Source: Lepisosteus oculatus (Eukaryota > Chordata > Actinopteri > Semionotiformes > Lepisosteidae). From it: 64,000 bases of DNA. The stretch is from assembly GCF_040954835.1 (NCBI RefSeq), contig NC_090697.1, positions 10,718,001-10,782,000 on the forward strand, in the 5' to 3' direction. Positions 49,501 through 61,690 of the stretch are shown here, one piece after another. The notes under the pieces are model-generated. The model saw nothing but the letters and a program-made list of their open reading frames with translations. It searched no databases and had not been told where the DNA came from. Positions within the stretch are counted from its first letter, which is position 1. Each line of letters begins with the position of its first letter. A program made the position numbers and the translations under genes.

Positions 49501-52500
49501 TTTTTAAACTGTAGTCATTTATTCACCTTTATGACAACACATGGGCCCTTTCTTTAACCATAGCTGTGAATTTGTAACTCCTTTCATCTACCCAAAATGA
49601 TAACAAGAGCTGCTGTTTTAAAGGGTGTGGTTTGTGGCCAGCAGCATTAAAAACTTCCAGTTCCAACCTGATCCTCGTCTGACCTGTCCGCCCTGGGTTG
49701 TTCATGAAAGCTGCCGGGGAACCAGACACAGAACATAAATTTTAATATGCTCTTTTAAAACATCTAGTAAAAAATTGCATTATTGTGTCATTTCCCGAGA
49801 ACAAAAATCATCAAATTATAAAATACTTAGAATATATCATGCCTAACAAAACATTAACAGTGACTGTAATGCTCTGAATGGGCAAAATAATGTGACAAAA
49901 GGGGGTCAATGTACAATCCCCTGTGTTTGAAGACCCTTTTTTAACACACTGGTCTAAATCCGTCTTGACTTGGGCATTGCTAATCCCGAACATGATAATC
50001 CAGAGTATTTTTCAGTTAGCTTTGAAGACATGACTGCTTAAATTGGGCATCAGTGCATTTGCCAGCATTGAAGGCTTGTATTTGGACTGTCATGAAGTGG
50101 CCTGCTGAAAGAGACAGCCATGTCTGCTAGAGTCCGATGGGGCTCGGGTGTTTTTCGGAAGCTGGTGAAAGACAGCCGAAGGGGTGGAGGACGGACGTAG
50201 ATGGCAGGACAGAGAATGAGGGAGGGAAATGACGAGTGGGATCTGGACACGACTGGAAGCAAGTTCAGCCTTCAGGCAGAAAGAGACAGGGAGACTGCGC
50301 TGCCTTGTGGAAGACTGGCCAAGGGATCTGAGCCACTGGTCTAGCGCTGGGCAGGAGACCGGTTGCTGAAAGGCAGATCAGATTCAGGACAGACTAGGGG
50401 TCTTTCCTGCAGATTCAGACAGAGTATACTTTGGTGATGCGGGCCAGTACTGCTAAGTGCACTTCCATGGTCTTGAAGCACCTCAATGACAGAGCATTAG
50501 ATCAGTGGCAAAGCGGAGTCTACGTAGTGTGGTCTCGTTGGGTTGAGCACAAGCAATCCCAGTAGGACTGTGGCTCCTCATGGGAATGCACCTGTTTACT
50601 GAGGAAACCGTGGCCTGTGAGCTCCTGTTCACCTGGGTGTAAAATCTGTGAGACACAGAGAAACAGAGATGACAGATGTACAATATATGCATACCCCTAT
50701 ATCTGGGGTAAGAACATAAGGACAGTTACAAACAAGAGGAAGCCATTTGGCCTATTTGGTAGTTGGTGGTTAATAGATCCAAAGATCTCAGCCATATCCT
50801 GAAAGACATCAGAGTTTTGGCTTCAACAGCAGGGCCAGTTAGCTTGTTTCATATGCCCACAACCTGTGAAAAAGAAATGTTTCCTTTTCATGATTTTAAA
50901 TACACTTACACATAGTTTCCACCTGTGCCCTCTGGTTTGTGTTTAACAGTTCGTTTTGAAGAAGTTGACTTTGTCAGTGTCCTTGAGGATTTTAAAGACT
51001 TGTTCCAGGTACCCTCATAGTCTTTTCTGTTCAAGACTGAGAAGGTCCAATTCTTCTAGCCCACAAATGATCACATGGGGCAAACTAACTATCCTGCATG
51101 TCAGGTCATATGACCCATTAGATTTGGAAGACCTATCGAGCTCCAAAGAGATAATGGGCCATGTTACACTTGCACTTGATTTACAATAGTGAGTGCAAAG
51201 ATACACATTGATACAAATGAAAAAAAGTGCACTGGTGTTTAAATGGTAATAGCGCTGCTCAGAAAATAGATGGAATCATGAAACAACAGAAGACAAGTGC
51301 GGTGTTTTAATCCACGATGCTGTTCTGTCTGAGAAGGAGCTCACTGGGTGTGGAATTTCATGTAGCATTGACGGTAATTGACCCCAGACAAACTTTCAAG
51401 AAATGCTTAACCGCTTTTGTATTTATTTTTTTCACTTAGTGTTAATATGAGAGGAGTAAGCGTTTAAAATCCTCATTAAAGAGGCAAGGATACGAACAAT
51501 CTCAACTCTCTTTCTGTCACTGTCTTGCTGGCTAGTTGCCTGTTACTAGGAAACAGGAGACAAGTTGCCCATCCTATTAGTCTTTGGAGGAGAATAAGTG
51601 GGGCGGATCTGTGGCTAAGGATCTGCGCCTGTGGCTGGAAGGCAGAGCAAGGCCCTTAACCCCAGCTGCTCCAGGGGTGCTGTATAAATGGCTGACCCTT
51701 CGCTCTGAGCCCAAGTTTCTCTCCCTGTCTGTGTGTCTCATGGAGACAAAGCTGGGGAATGCGAAAAGACAAATTCCTATTACAAGAAATTTTATATAGC
51801 CAATAAAGTGATCTTATCTTATACAATGGGAAAACATGAAATGCAATTGTTGATTTAATGTGCAGAAAAATCTAATGTTTAAATAGAGGTTATGTAGACT
51901 TCTTTCACATAGAGAAAAGTAAAGCTTGCAGTTTGACCCAGGGCGCCCAAACTTTTGCATACATGTGTACATTGCTGTACTACAATTGTTTCCATCATGT
52001 GACACCCCTTCAAGTCTTATTTTACCAGAATAACTCTTCAGTGCTTCAGTGGTGGTCTGGTTAAGGGTTCAGTTAGGTAACTAAGTGCTCCAGTGGAAGA
52101 CAAACCAGCAGATGTGTAGGATCCCAGCAGCAGCCTCTGCTCTGTCCTCAGTGTTTTCCCACTTTAGACTCATCATGGATGTGCTAAGACGATAGTGACT
52201 GGCGCTTGTAATATTTTCTCAACAAGATAAAAATCGGCAACACTAAAAATGGATTGCGCTCCAAGTATAAGAGCTTAAGAGATTTCTTAAGCTCTTATAC
52301 TTCACACGATGCCGTTTGGCCTGCGGCTGTACCGCTGCTGGAAGCGGAGTGTGACGGCTGGTTGGGAGCCGGGATCCTGTTCAGAAACAGATGATTCCCA
52401 GGTGTCTGGGGGAAGTCTTCCACTTCCTGCTGCTTGCTTGCGATCTGAGCCAGTTTCCTGTGCTCCAGGTGTTCGGCCAGCTGAGGTCAGTGCTGGCCGG

Positions 52501-55500
52501 GTCCAGGGTGTCCATTCACCTGGTGGAGGTGAGCCCCAAGCTGAGCGAGGTGCAGGCGCAGCGTCTCACCGGGGGCCGGAGCGAAGCTGCGGGCAGTGAG
52601 AACGACCCCACCTACCGCCAGGGGACCACCGACACAGGCCTGCCCGTATTCTGGTACAGGGGTTTAGATGACGTCCCGAAAGGTAACGTCGTTCTTCTTT
52701 CCAGTCCTAAAGTATGAAGTTACAGCTATTAACATATTTTCTGAATAAATATGTCTGCCTTTGTGGCCACCTAATGAGATGTGTTTTTTCCTGATTTAGG
52801 CTTCAGCATCTTCCTTGCCCATGAGTTCTTTGATGCCTTGCCGATACACAAATTCCAGGTACAGCTGTTATGGTGCTTGTTTGCCAGTGTTTTTAGGCTC
52901 TGTTTAGCAGTCTTGCCTAACATAAACTTTAGAAGATGAAGTCTTTGCAACAAGGAAATGTTGTCCTCGTCGCGTGAGAATTTGAAAGTTTGCTCAAATC
53001 GGGGGGTGACATTTTAGTTTTTTTCTTCCAATTTCTCAATTAAAGTAATTATGTTTTCATTTTAACAGAGAACAGAGCAGGGCTGGAGAGAGGTGATGGT
53101 TGACATTGAGCCCCAGGTTCCCAATAAGCTACGGTTTGTTTTATCACCAACACCTACATTGGCTTCATCCACTCTCCTGCAGGTGACGTACCTTCCCGAT
53201 GATATTTTCATATTTTTATAAGAGAGTACGTTTTTGCAGCATGAATTTTCTGCCTGTCTATTTCTTAGCATTTGTCATTCTTTGAAAACTTGAGTATATA
53301 CGGTTATGAAGAGGGGTTCTTGTAATAGAGATAGTCACATATTGAACTGGAAGTAGTGTACAGGTTAATGGTAAATGCAGACAACATTGAGTACATGCGG
53401 TTTCTAAAAGTGAAATAATATCATTGCCCCCACTAGTCAGGAAATAGGGAGTGAGGCCACATGGCTTCTTTTTGGATATTTTGATGGTGGTGAAATGAAC
53501 AGGCATTAACTTAAAAGAAAAATATTTATTAAAAAAAAAGTTCATACAAACAGCATGAAACACCAAAAATGTTTTCAAAAGGAGTGATTTCTCAAAGCTC
53601 AAAATCACAGCCCAGCTCCTTCCACTAGATCCGTAACACTGGCCATTCTCCTGTACTCAGAGGTGGATATAAATCTTTATAAGAGCCAATAGGATAAATA
53701 GCCATCTGCAGTTAAACTTGTCCTCTAACATTACATTAAAAAAGAGATAACCATTGGTCCCTAACAGAATGCATCCAGACGAACAATAGAGACACAGTTT
53801 GCCTGGAGAATTTACAGAAGGAAACTTAAATAGCTAAACACATATGAAAGTCTAGCCTCTTTCCCAAACCTTAGTGGAGGTCCCTTCGACTAGAATGAAG
53901 GGATCTAGTGATTAGCCCTCCCACTTCTGTGTACTGCTTTGTTCTTCATTGCTCCTATATTAGGTCTATTCCAGGACTTCCAGTCTGTATAGTTGTCCCA
54001 CCACCTACCTGGGCACCAGAGTGTCACAATTATAAGCTGGATAAAAATGGAATTACGGAAAGCACCTCAAAACCTTTACATCAGCACAGAAAGCGAGGCC
54101 AAACTCAAGACAAACTGGACAACTCTCCTTTCAGCAAGCATTTCCACTTTAATAATCATTGTTCTTTCGTTCAGTTTGTTTGTCCCATGCACAAGTGCGG
54201 TGAAGCATGTGTGCTCCGATATAAAGACGTTCAGGAAACGCCAGACTTCAACACAGCACAAAAACGACAAAGTAAAATAACATACAACTTAAATAAAATC
54301 AGCACAAAGGGCGAGCAAAAAAAAGACATGGGTGTGAGGCAGTGGTAGAAGTAGAATTCAGTAATCTGACAGTTTGTTGAAAGAAACTGTCTGTATCTGG
54401 AGGTTTGTGCCTTTATGCGCCTGTAATTCTTACCAGACAGGAGGGGGGAGAAAAGTGAGAAACCAGGATGACTGGTGTCCTTAGCAATACTCCCAGCCTT
54501 CCTGAGGCAGCGAGTTGTGAGAGGGGAGCTGTACGATAATGGACAGAGCTGATGTAATGTCTTTTGGGTAACAACGAGCTGCTGACAAACCACACTGTGA
54601 TACCACACGTGAAAACACCCTAGAAAATTATAGTTTATTATTATCAATTAAATAAACATCTGAGGTTTTAAGTAAAACATAATTCTTAATGCTTCTGTGT
54701 TGCACTACAGTCCACATTTCAAAAATAATCTACATATTTTTGATCAAGCCTGGATCTGTAATGAGCACTTGCTAGATAAGCATTCGTTTTTGTCTCAAAT
54801 CATGGAGTCACAGTCAGGTTTTCCAAAAGCGCATTCATTTTTATTTGCACTTTTAAGATAAGATAAGATCACTTAATTGGCCATATACAGTTTCTTGCAT
54901 TAGGAATTTGTCTTTTCACATACCCCAGCTTGCTCTCCATGAGACACACAGACAGGGAGAGAGAAGCTTGGGGTCAGAGCGCAGGGTCAGCCATTTATAC
55001 GGCGGCCCTGGAGCAGTTGGGGTTAAGGGGCTTGCTCAGGGGCCCAACAGAGTAGGATTCCTCTGCCGGCCACAGGATTTGAACCGGCAACCTTCCAGCC
55101 ACAGGTGCAAATCCTTAGCCACAGAGCCACCACTCCGCCCTGTACCATATTGGCATACCATTAATTTCATGGCAGGGTCTCAGTGCCAGTGGCCAGTGCC
55201 AGTGGTGAATCCATTCACCCAGTGTCTTAGAAGTGGCAGAATAAATTCTTCAGACAGATATGTGAGGATAAAAATCCTTACGATACCTTGATAAGAACAG
55301 CATGCTCTGCATTGTGAGCAAAGTAAATATAATAAAACTGTACTTTCTTAATGTTTCACTAATCCATCTGTATTTCATTACACACATTGATGCAGTATAT
55401 ATGTTATAGACCTGTTTGATCTGTGCCTTTCTGAGATGCCTAGAAAAAACTTTTAATGTCATTCCAAGCCTTACATCATATGTAGGTTCTGAGCACGGTT

Positions 55501-58500
55501 ATAAATCTTGGCTTCAGACCACAACTAAAGCCAATGGCTCTCAAGTTTCACAGGCTCTTTGTCTAGCTGGGACTTTAACTTTTTAGAAGGGCATTTTTAT
55601 TATTACAAATGTCTATAAAATCTTTTTTGAAGGCTTGCCAGGTCCTTTAGCTGTGGTGATTGCTCGAGAGACAGATAGCAATTTTCTACCTATAAAATAT
55701 TTTTTAAAAAGGAGAGCAGATGTGTGATGATTATTGAACACCGTTCCTTGCTAAGGATTTTCCTTCAAAGACCCCCAATGCTGGCAAAATGTACTTGCAG
55801 CGATTAATGATCTTGTAAATAAAAGAGCTTGAATAAAACACTAAAATTGTATTTTTACAGCATATTAGGGACCTTTGTCAGATAATTGTGATGTACTGTA
55901 AAAGCAAGTTAGTTTTCAGCTTCAACAGATGGAATGTATGGTTGACGCATGTGAAAGAAAATTCTCAGCTAAGGACAAATAAAAATACAAGACCCAAATT
56001 AAAGATATAATTGACTTTTAGCATATTGTATACTGTGGCTGGAATTAATTACAGATCTGAAATCAAGAGCAGAAAATTACAGCTGACTATGTTATTATTA
56101 GACTGTATGCAATAAGGCGGTGTCAGTACCTTTTGTAACATACACAGGATTAAGGTGTGACATCTCAAAACAGAAATACATATTGACCAGCTAAAACAAC
56201 ATACCAGCATGTGTTAATGGTAGTGAAGGTGTATTTATGTAGCTCTAATCTTTGTTTTATATAGCACGTTTAATGGCACATCATCTCATGCCATTTTACA
56301 ATAAGTCAAAACACAAGAGACATCGGACATCTAGAGTGGTTCAGTGGCACAGTGGTGAGCACTGCAGCACTGGGGCCGTGGGTACAATTGTGGACCTGGG
56401 GCGCTATCTGTGTGAAGTTTGTATGTTCTCCCCATGTACATGTGGGTTTCCACACGCTAAAGACAGTGCATGTGTGCGTGTGTGTGTCTGCACTGTGTTA
56501 ATCTGGCATCCCATCCAGGGTGTACCCTGTCTTGCACCCCTTGCTTGCCAGGATAGGCTCCGGCTCCCTCACAGCCCTGTTGTGGAAAAAGTGGTTAGAA
56601 AATGGCTGGATGGATCAAGCATCTAGCTTGTTTTGTAGTTACTGTAGTAGATAAAAGATAAGACCCCAACATTAATCATCTGCTAACTGGGTCACATCCT
56701 GGATGGGCTGAAAGGTCTCCTCTCATTTGCAACCTTTCTTACATTTTTAGGATACAGAATTAAAACCCAGAGAATAAAACTGAGTTGTAACATGGGATTT
56801 GAAAGTGATTACAGACTTCCAAAATCTGGGCTGGGAGGTCATAGTCTTGGAGCCACAGAGCAGAAAGCACAGACTCTCAGTGTTCAGAGCCTATTACCGG
56901 GAATTGAAAGAAGGCTGAAGACAGCTAGTTTGGAAGCGTAAACAAGATTAACAGTTCATTCATGTAGCTGTTTAAGCCCTGAAAGGCAAGAGGCAGTATT
57001 TAGATTTTTTTATTTAACTTAATGCTGTTTAAAAATTAAGGACATGGTATATACTGTATATTCAGAAAAATTGACTTGCCATTCCTAAATCAGAGCTTGC
57101 TTCTCTTCAGAGGCTCTTCTGGGTTGTGTTGGTCAGGTTCTCATTTTTACTCATCTGTCCAGAGAACATCCTTCCAGCAGTCTTGTGGATCGTCCAAGTG
57201 CACTTTGTTAAAATTGAAACAGACAGCAACATTCTTTTTAGAGAGAACAAATTTCCTGATGGTTGAGCCACAGATGTTTCTTTTGTAGATGTTCCTTGTG
57301 ATTTGATGGATGATTTTCTGTTGCTCTTGGGGAGATTGTGTCAGGACAGCTGGTCCTGTGTAGAGTCACCATGGTCTTGAATGTTTTCTACTTATAGAGT
57401 GTCTTGGATGGATAGATGGATCACCCAATGTTTAGAAATGGTTTCATAACCCTCTCCAGACTGATACAGATCAGTTTTTCTTTTTGTTAGGTCCTCTGAA
57501 AGCTCTTTTGATCATGGATTGACATGTTTCCACTAACTTGTAGGGTGAGAGCTAAACGCAAGACGTTTCTAACCATGAAATAGGATAGGGCTGCCCAAAC
57601 TCCACCCTTGTTAGTTACCCTCTTAATTGCGCTGATCGAACTAGGAGTTCGCTTATTATTTCACATATACTGATTCATAAGCGCTTTTTCTGCTGCATAT
57701 TCAATTCTCAGAAAACATTGAATTGGTAGCTATAATACTTTCTGGTTATTTAAGAAAAGAGCAGTTTCGATCAAGCATGGTATGAATTTATAATTGCCTT
57801 AATTATATACTGGGGGTTCCCAAACTTTTTTCTCATTTCTGTGTGTAAGGTATCTCTAGAATGACCAATATCGGGACGTTTCTTCACAGGACTCACATAG
57901 GGATCCTGGGGAATATAAGTACATTTTTCCATAGAATTAATCTTTACTCTGTCCTGGATATCTGTACGTACAGAAATGGGAGCCATGTTTTTCTCTTGCT
58001 ACAGAGCTGTACTTGCTCTGGCCTGTTTTGAACAGTATAAAAAACAAGCTTAAGAATCCTAATCCTATTTTCTTCAGAACGTCTCCAACCCACTGGCTGT
58101 ATAAAACACAGTACAGTTGTATAGTTCGGGAGGGAGCAGGGAGCAAAGGAGTTGGTAGCAAAAGCATTATCTCGGCTGTGGATGCCTTCCCACCTCCACC
58201 GCCGGAGCGTTCGGACTACCTCCTGCTCGCTCCGGCGGCTTTGTGAATGTGTTGCTCTCGTCTCTTCAGGCGGATGAAAAGAGGGACCACGTCGAGGTTA
58301 GTCCAGAGGCCGGGGCTCTTATTCAGAGGCTGGCCGGGCGGATCTCGCAGGACGGAGGAGCGGCCCTCATAGCCGACTACGGCCACGATGGAACCAAAAC
58401 CGACACGTTCAGAGTGAGCGTTTCTGCCTGGCTGAAGTGGAGATCAGCTGGACCGACCGCTTGTCGTTCTGTGTTTGTCAGTGCCTGGAGTGTTGACAGG

Positions 58501-61500
58501 GTCCTCCATGGCTACCGATTCACTTAATAAGAATAAGAATAATTGCTTGCACTTATATAGCGCCTTTCTGGGCAATTTACTCAAAGTGCTTCACAGGTAA
58601 TGGGGATGATGGATGATGTGACAGCAGCCATAGTGCACCAGTACGCTCACCACACACCAGCTCTCAGTGGAGAGGAGAGCAGAGGGATGAAGCCAGTTCA
58701 GAGATGGGGATTATTAGGAGGCCATGATTGGTAAAGGCCAGGGGGCAATCTGGCCAGGACGCTGGGGTAACACCCCTACTCTTTTCGAGAAACACCCTGG
58801 GTTTTTTAATGACCACAGAGAGTCGTTTCTACGTCTCATCCGAAGGACGGGGTCTTTTCTTTTTTACGGTATAGTGTCCCCGTCACTATACTGCGGCATT
58901 AGGACCCACATACACACTTACACGCAAGAGGGGAAACTCATCCAGCCATTTCCCGAAGGAAGCCAGCGTATGGGTATGGGTAAAGAAGTGTCTCCTTCTC
59001 TCCGGTTCAAATGCTCTTCCACATTGTTTCCACGGGTGCTCTCTGGTTCATTCTGAAGGTCTGCGCTGTGTTAACTTGGTCAGAGCCTTTAAGGGTTTCG
59101 ACGAAGGTTCAGTTCTTTCCGTCTGACGGTGTAGAACATTCCTTTATGCCCTGGAATACAATCTGCTTGCTGAGTTTACTGTACTGGTGGTAGAGCAGCA
59201 ATATATTTTCTATAACATGGTGACTGTAATTGTGCACAGTTTCCTAAATGAAATATTATTTATGATAGATCACATTTCTTTTCTTTTTTTCTTTAATGCA
59301 CATTTCAGTCATTTCTGCGTGTGAGGTGCATTGTATAATACACAATAATGCAATTCTGTTTCACTGAGAAGCATGTTTCTTGTCACAGAGGGCTCCGAGT
59401 CTGAAACAAGGTATTCACCCATGTGGTCCAAACAGTTCTCCTTGGATCTTTCACGAAGAAGATGGATGAGTACCTTGGATCAATGAGATACCAATTATCA
59501 AATGAGATGTAGTAGATGGGTGTTCCCCTGTTTGTAACAATTCACGTGTTTTGATTTATGGTCTGATCGGTGCAATTCAGGATTCAGTTTTATATTTGAT
59601 AAGAGGATGGTGCTTCACCTCGTTGGGGGAAGGAGAAACAGGGATGATGGGAGTTGGTCCTACTTTCCCTGGACACTGAAGCGTGTTTTTAAGCTATAGG
59701 GAGAAGCCATTCTCTTCAATCAATCGCCATTACATCAAGTCAGCTGTTCAGAATAACATTTTGGAGTAAGATCAGTCATAGCTGGAAATTTAACATTTAA
59801 ATGGTTTAATCATATAGCCAAATACAAGTGTTTGTTAAATGTGAATTATGGGTGTCACAGTGTTGCATGTCTTACTGAAGTGGTATGTGGGTCAGAAGAC
59901 ACAGGAAGCTCTTGAAATGTCACAGTGGGCTTCCTGTCCTTACAGCAGGCGGCGATATTAACTATGTGGCAGTAAGTGGTGACCTGTCGTAGGGATGTGC
60001 AGTCATCCTTTTTGACCCCTTATCTGTAAGACCTCAGTGACAGATGTAAAATCAGTAGGCGGCCTTTGGTACCAGTAGGCGTTCTAGAATATTTTTGAAG
60101 AAATATCTTAAAAGCTCAAACAAATGACTAAGAGACTCGTGTTTCACCAGTCTTTTACATTACTACACAAACTGTTAACACAAGACAGCACACGTACCTT
60201 AAGCATCTTATTTTCAATTAACATTCCTGTAACATATAAGCTCAGCTCTGCTTTCACTTTTATTTCAAGAGACGTTCCTGTCATACTGTTCTTGTGAATA
60301 ACTGCTACAGTATTCCTGCTGTTGGCGCAGGGTTTCCATGGCCACAAGCTCCATGATGTTTTAACGGCGCCAGGCACGGCGGACCTGACGGCGGACGTGG
60401 ACTTCAGGTATCTCAGGAGAATGGCGGGAGACAGCGTGGCCTGTTCTGGTCCAGTCACACAGCTGCAGTTTTTGAAAAACATGGGCATTGATGTGCGGCT
60501 ACAGGTGGGTATATGTATTAGCTGTGGAAAGAAAATGTAGGTCAGACTGGTTGTAACTAGTTTTACCTGTCGCAAAACATCGAGCTTTAAGTTTATTTGA
60601 AAGTTTCACTTAAATTAAGCAAAGAGCAGCACTGCCTTTGAAGGAAGTCACTGACGGAAGAGGAGACATTTGGATTTTGCACAGAAAAAATGTGCTCAAT
60701 GTGTGTGTGGGGTTTCAGACATGACCCTTTCTTCAGTTAATGCTGCTTGATAATGAGAGCAGGGAAGCTGTAGCATAAACACCTGGCTAGCAGGCTCTTT
60801 TCCATTGATATGAGGTGAAGCTTTTTATACACTTTGACCCTCCTCTCTGTATTCTACATTTCTAAAGTCTTGTGAAAGCACAGCAAATTAAGTGCTGTGC
60901 AAATGTGTACATACAAAGCTATGAAAAGCCTGAGGACGACGCCGTTGGTTTGAAATGGTCTGTCTGAAAACACAGCATTTAGATTTTTTTTTCTTCTGTT
61001 CCATGAAACCATTTCAGCTAGAGGGGGGATGTAGAAATTTATACTGGGACATTGACGGCTATGCCTCAGCTTCATGCGTGTTTTTCCTGCCATTCGTGTT
61101 TTAAAACTTTAATTTTAAAACTATTTTAAACAGTTTCGTCAGGTACCTTCACCGCTTACGGTAACACTCAAGATGGTATATCTATACATCATACATCCTT
61201 CATTGTTGTTTTGCCCCTAAGAAACCCTGGCTCGTCCACTGTGCATTTTGCATTCTTGTAGTTACACCATGCTGTGCTCCTCTCCTTACCAGGTTTTGCT
61301 GCGAAGTTGTACGGACACAGCCTCGAGGACACAGCTGCTGCATGGATTTGACATGATCATGAACCCCGAGAAGATGGGAGAAAGATTCAAGTTTTTTGCC
61401 CTGGTGCCTCACAGCAGGCTTGCCGTGCAAGCGCGAGGGGAAAAGACAGAGAAAAAAGCACCAGCTCCACCCCCTGTGGCAGGCTTCAGTGACTTGAAAC

Positions 61501-61505
61501 TCTGA
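46234..61505 (+). CDS. ndufaf7: NADH dehydrogenase complex I assembly factor 7 (protein arginine methyltransferase)
   Basis: Mitochondrial MidA-family methyltransferase that dimethylates an arginine of NDUFS2 early in complex I assembly. Ten coding exons: 46234-46303, 47974-48134, 48457-48537, 49062-49172, 52469-52682, 52800-52858, 53069-53182, 58270-58413, 60331-60504, 61293-61505. All are GT-AG and the frame closes: 1341 nt, 446 aa plus stop (human 441). The N-terminus [17 protein letters not shown] is basic and amphipathic, fitting a mitochondrial presequence. The SAM-binding loop [10 protein letters not shown] is at about residues 126-135 and [11 protein letters not shown] at about 158-168. 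Further conserved segments are [39 protein letters not shown] and [11 protein letters not shown], with FKFFALVPH near the end. No key motif is missing. Exon 2 is preceded by a second, upstream copy of its acceptor and 5' half. Confidence 0.97.
46441..46580 (+). repeat. 5S-SINE 3' fragment with (ATT)n tail
   Basis: CACTGGTGGTGGTGGAGGGG, CCCATTACCTGTAAAGCGC, GAGTGTCCAGAAAAGCGCTA and (ATT)n at 46533-46579. Lies in ndufaf7 intron 1, about 140 bp after exon 1. Confidence 0.87.
46860..47340 (+). mobile_element. CR1/L2-type LINE remnant, reverse transcriptase part, sense
   Basis: On the plus strand, in broken frames: GTAAATGCTGACTTTGG (VNADFGLL), AGTGGAGTAACACAGGGGTC (SGVTQGS for SGVPQGS) at about 47069-47088, GTCAGTGATCTGGATTCTGG (VSDLDSG for INDLDSG) near 47118-47137, and AAGTTTGCAGATGGTAGT (KFADGS for KFADDT) at 47156-47173. 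The Asp-to-Gly change in the catalytic motif and the stops show it is dead. In ndufaf7 intron 1. Confidence 0.75.
47833..48064 (+). repeat. 116 bp tandem duplication across the ndufaf7 exon 2 acceptor
   Basis: Two adjacent 116 bp units, 47833-47948 and 47949-48064, each containing the end of intron 1 (TCTCATT, TTTGCTCCAG) and the first 91 bases of exon 2 (AAATGGAT...TCAGTCCAGAGCTTACTCG...ATGCTAAAACATCTC). They differ at about ten positions. The downstream unit continues into the rest of exon 2 and is the functional acceptor. The upstream unit ends without a donor; splicing to it would shift the frame, since 116 is not a multiple of three, and meets a stop within exon 2. Confidence 0.9.
48568..48825 (+). 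repeat. tRNA-like SINE copy (TTTCCTCC type)
   Basis: Contains GAGTTTGCGTGCTCTGGGGG, CTTCCTCCCACGGTCC, TGCCCTGCGATGGACC and GGATAAAGTGGTTAACA in the order seen in the other copies at 7801-8072 and 56333-56620. In ndufaf7 intron 3, starting only ~30 bp after exon 3. Confidence 0.65.
50709..51190 (-). mobile_element. CR1/L2-type LINE remnant, antisense, 3' end
   Basis: Minus strand reads as the LINE C-terminal region: a segment like LFSLEQKRL around 51050-51020, then GGGCACAGGTGGAAACTATG (GHRWKL) near 50935-50915, and the terminus CTTATGTTCTT at 50719-50709. The plus-strand 5' end AAGAACATAAGGACAGTTAC is the familiar antisense signature. In ndufaf7 intron 4. Confidence 0.65.
51599..51822 (+). 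repeat. tRNA-derived SINE, plus strand
   Basis: Head GGGGCGGATCTGTGGCTAAG with CGCCTGTGGCTGGAAGG, followed by a deletion of the B-box and middle; then CCCTTAACCCCAGCTGCTCC, TGTATAAATGGCTGACCC, GTGTGTCTCATGGAGA and the end CCAATAAAGTGATCTTATCT. Same family as 12638-12882 and 54855-55141. Confidence 0.8.
51935..52025 (-). repeat. Tc1-like terminal-repeat fragment (tentative)
   Basis: AGGGCGCCCAAACTTTTGCAT near 51941-51961 is a word typical of one Tc1-like terminal repeat type (GGTGCCCAAACTTTTGCAT). A similar GGGGTTCCCAAACTTTTTTCTC occurs at 57813-57834. No partner repeat was found next to it. Confidence 0.35.
52263..52302. repeat. Perfect 18 bp-arm inverted repeat with a 4 nt loop
   Basis: AAGTATAAGAGCTTAAGA, GATT, TCTTAAGCTCTTATACTT. 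The arms are perfectly complementary. It lies in ndufaf7 intron 4, 166 bases upstream of the exon 5 acceptor, so the nascent transcript would form a very stable hairpin near the splice site. Confidence 0.95.
53640..54854. other. ndufaf7 intron 7, no gene seen
   Basis: Part of the 5.1 kb intron 7 between exons at 53182 and 58270. Open frames up to 146 codons occur on both strands but lack domains, and the two strands are open together, as expected of chance in this composition. Confidence 0.5.
54855..55141 (-). repeat. tRNA-derived SINE, best-preserved copy, minus strand
   Basis: On the minus strand it starts with GGGCGGAGTGGTGGCTCTG, TGGCTAAGGATTTGCACC, a good RNA polymerase III B-box GGTTCAAATCC at about 55086-55076, CAGAGGAATCCTACTCTGTT, CAACTGCTCCAGGGCCGCC, CTCCCTGTCTGTGTGTCTC, and ends AAGTGATCTTATCTTATCTT. 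The other copies at 12638-12882 and 51599-51822 are shorter or mutated. Confidence 0.85.
55142..56332. other. ndufaf7 intron 7, no feature seen
   Basis: AT-rich intronic DNA. CAGTGCCAGTGGC is repeated once at 55182-55206 (short direct repeat). Nothing else recognised. Confidence 0.5.
56333..56620 (+). repeat. tRNA-like SINE copy (TTTCCTCC type), long
   Basis: tRNA-like head CAGTGGCACAGTGGTGAGCA with B-box-like GGTACAATTGTG, then GTGAAGTTTGTATGTTCTCC, CATGTGGGTTTCC, CATCCCATCCAGGGTGTACC, TTGCTTGCCAGGATAGGCTC and the tail AAAATGGCTGGATGGAT. This is the most complete of the family in the window. Confidence 0.7.
57040..57700 (-). pseudogene. Degenerate Tc1-like transposase fragment, minus strand
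   Basis: The minus strand keeps [11 protein letters not shown], the FWxxVLWSDE catalytic segment of Tc1-like transposases, at about 57186-57152, preceded by ...[18 protein letters not shown] (57275-57215). Further upstream are HTH-like remnants with stops. A fragment of a second Tc1-type element, unlike the one at 31707-33260, in ndufaf7 intron 7. Confidence 0.65.
58526..58915 (-). repeat. 5S-derived SINE, minus strand, 5' truncated
   Basis: From the 3' end: AATAATTGCTTGCACTTATA with TAGCGCCTTTCT, CTTCACAGGTAATGGGGATG, CAGCAGCCATAGTGCACCAG, GGCCATGATTGGTAAAGGCC, AATGACCACAGAGAGTCG, GTCCCCGTCACTATACTGC. The 5S head is absent. In ndufaf7 intron 8, starting 112 bp after exon 8. Confidence 0.85.
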
Positions 61506-61690
61506 CTGTGAAGGCGAGCCGCTGGCTCTCACTCAGCTCTGACAGACCACAGCATGCCTTAACACCTGACAGCTGGAGCAGATGGACTGATCCTTATCAC
61601 ACGAGTATTGTTTATTTGCAGTTCCCCCATTTTAAGCAAATTAATTTTAAGTACCTGTAATAGACGCAATAAACTATACCTTCCCTTTTT
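61506..61690 (+). other. ndufaf7 3' untranslated region
   Basis: From the stop codon to just past the first canonical AATAAA at 61668-61673. Short 3' UTR of about 180 bases if this signal is used; weaker signals further on could extend it. Confidence 0.6.
61668..61673 (+). terminator. ndufaf7 poly(A) signal
   Basis: Canonical AATAAA 163 bases after the stop codon, the first one on the plus strand, followed by T-rich sequence (CCTTCCCTTTTTATTCG) at 61680-61696, a plausible downstream element. Confidence 0.65.

Noticed and set aside
53908-54647. Open frames of 138-146 codons on both strands in ndufaf7 intron 7
   Set aside because: Both strands are open together, peptides have no domain, and splicing into ndufaf7 is not supported.
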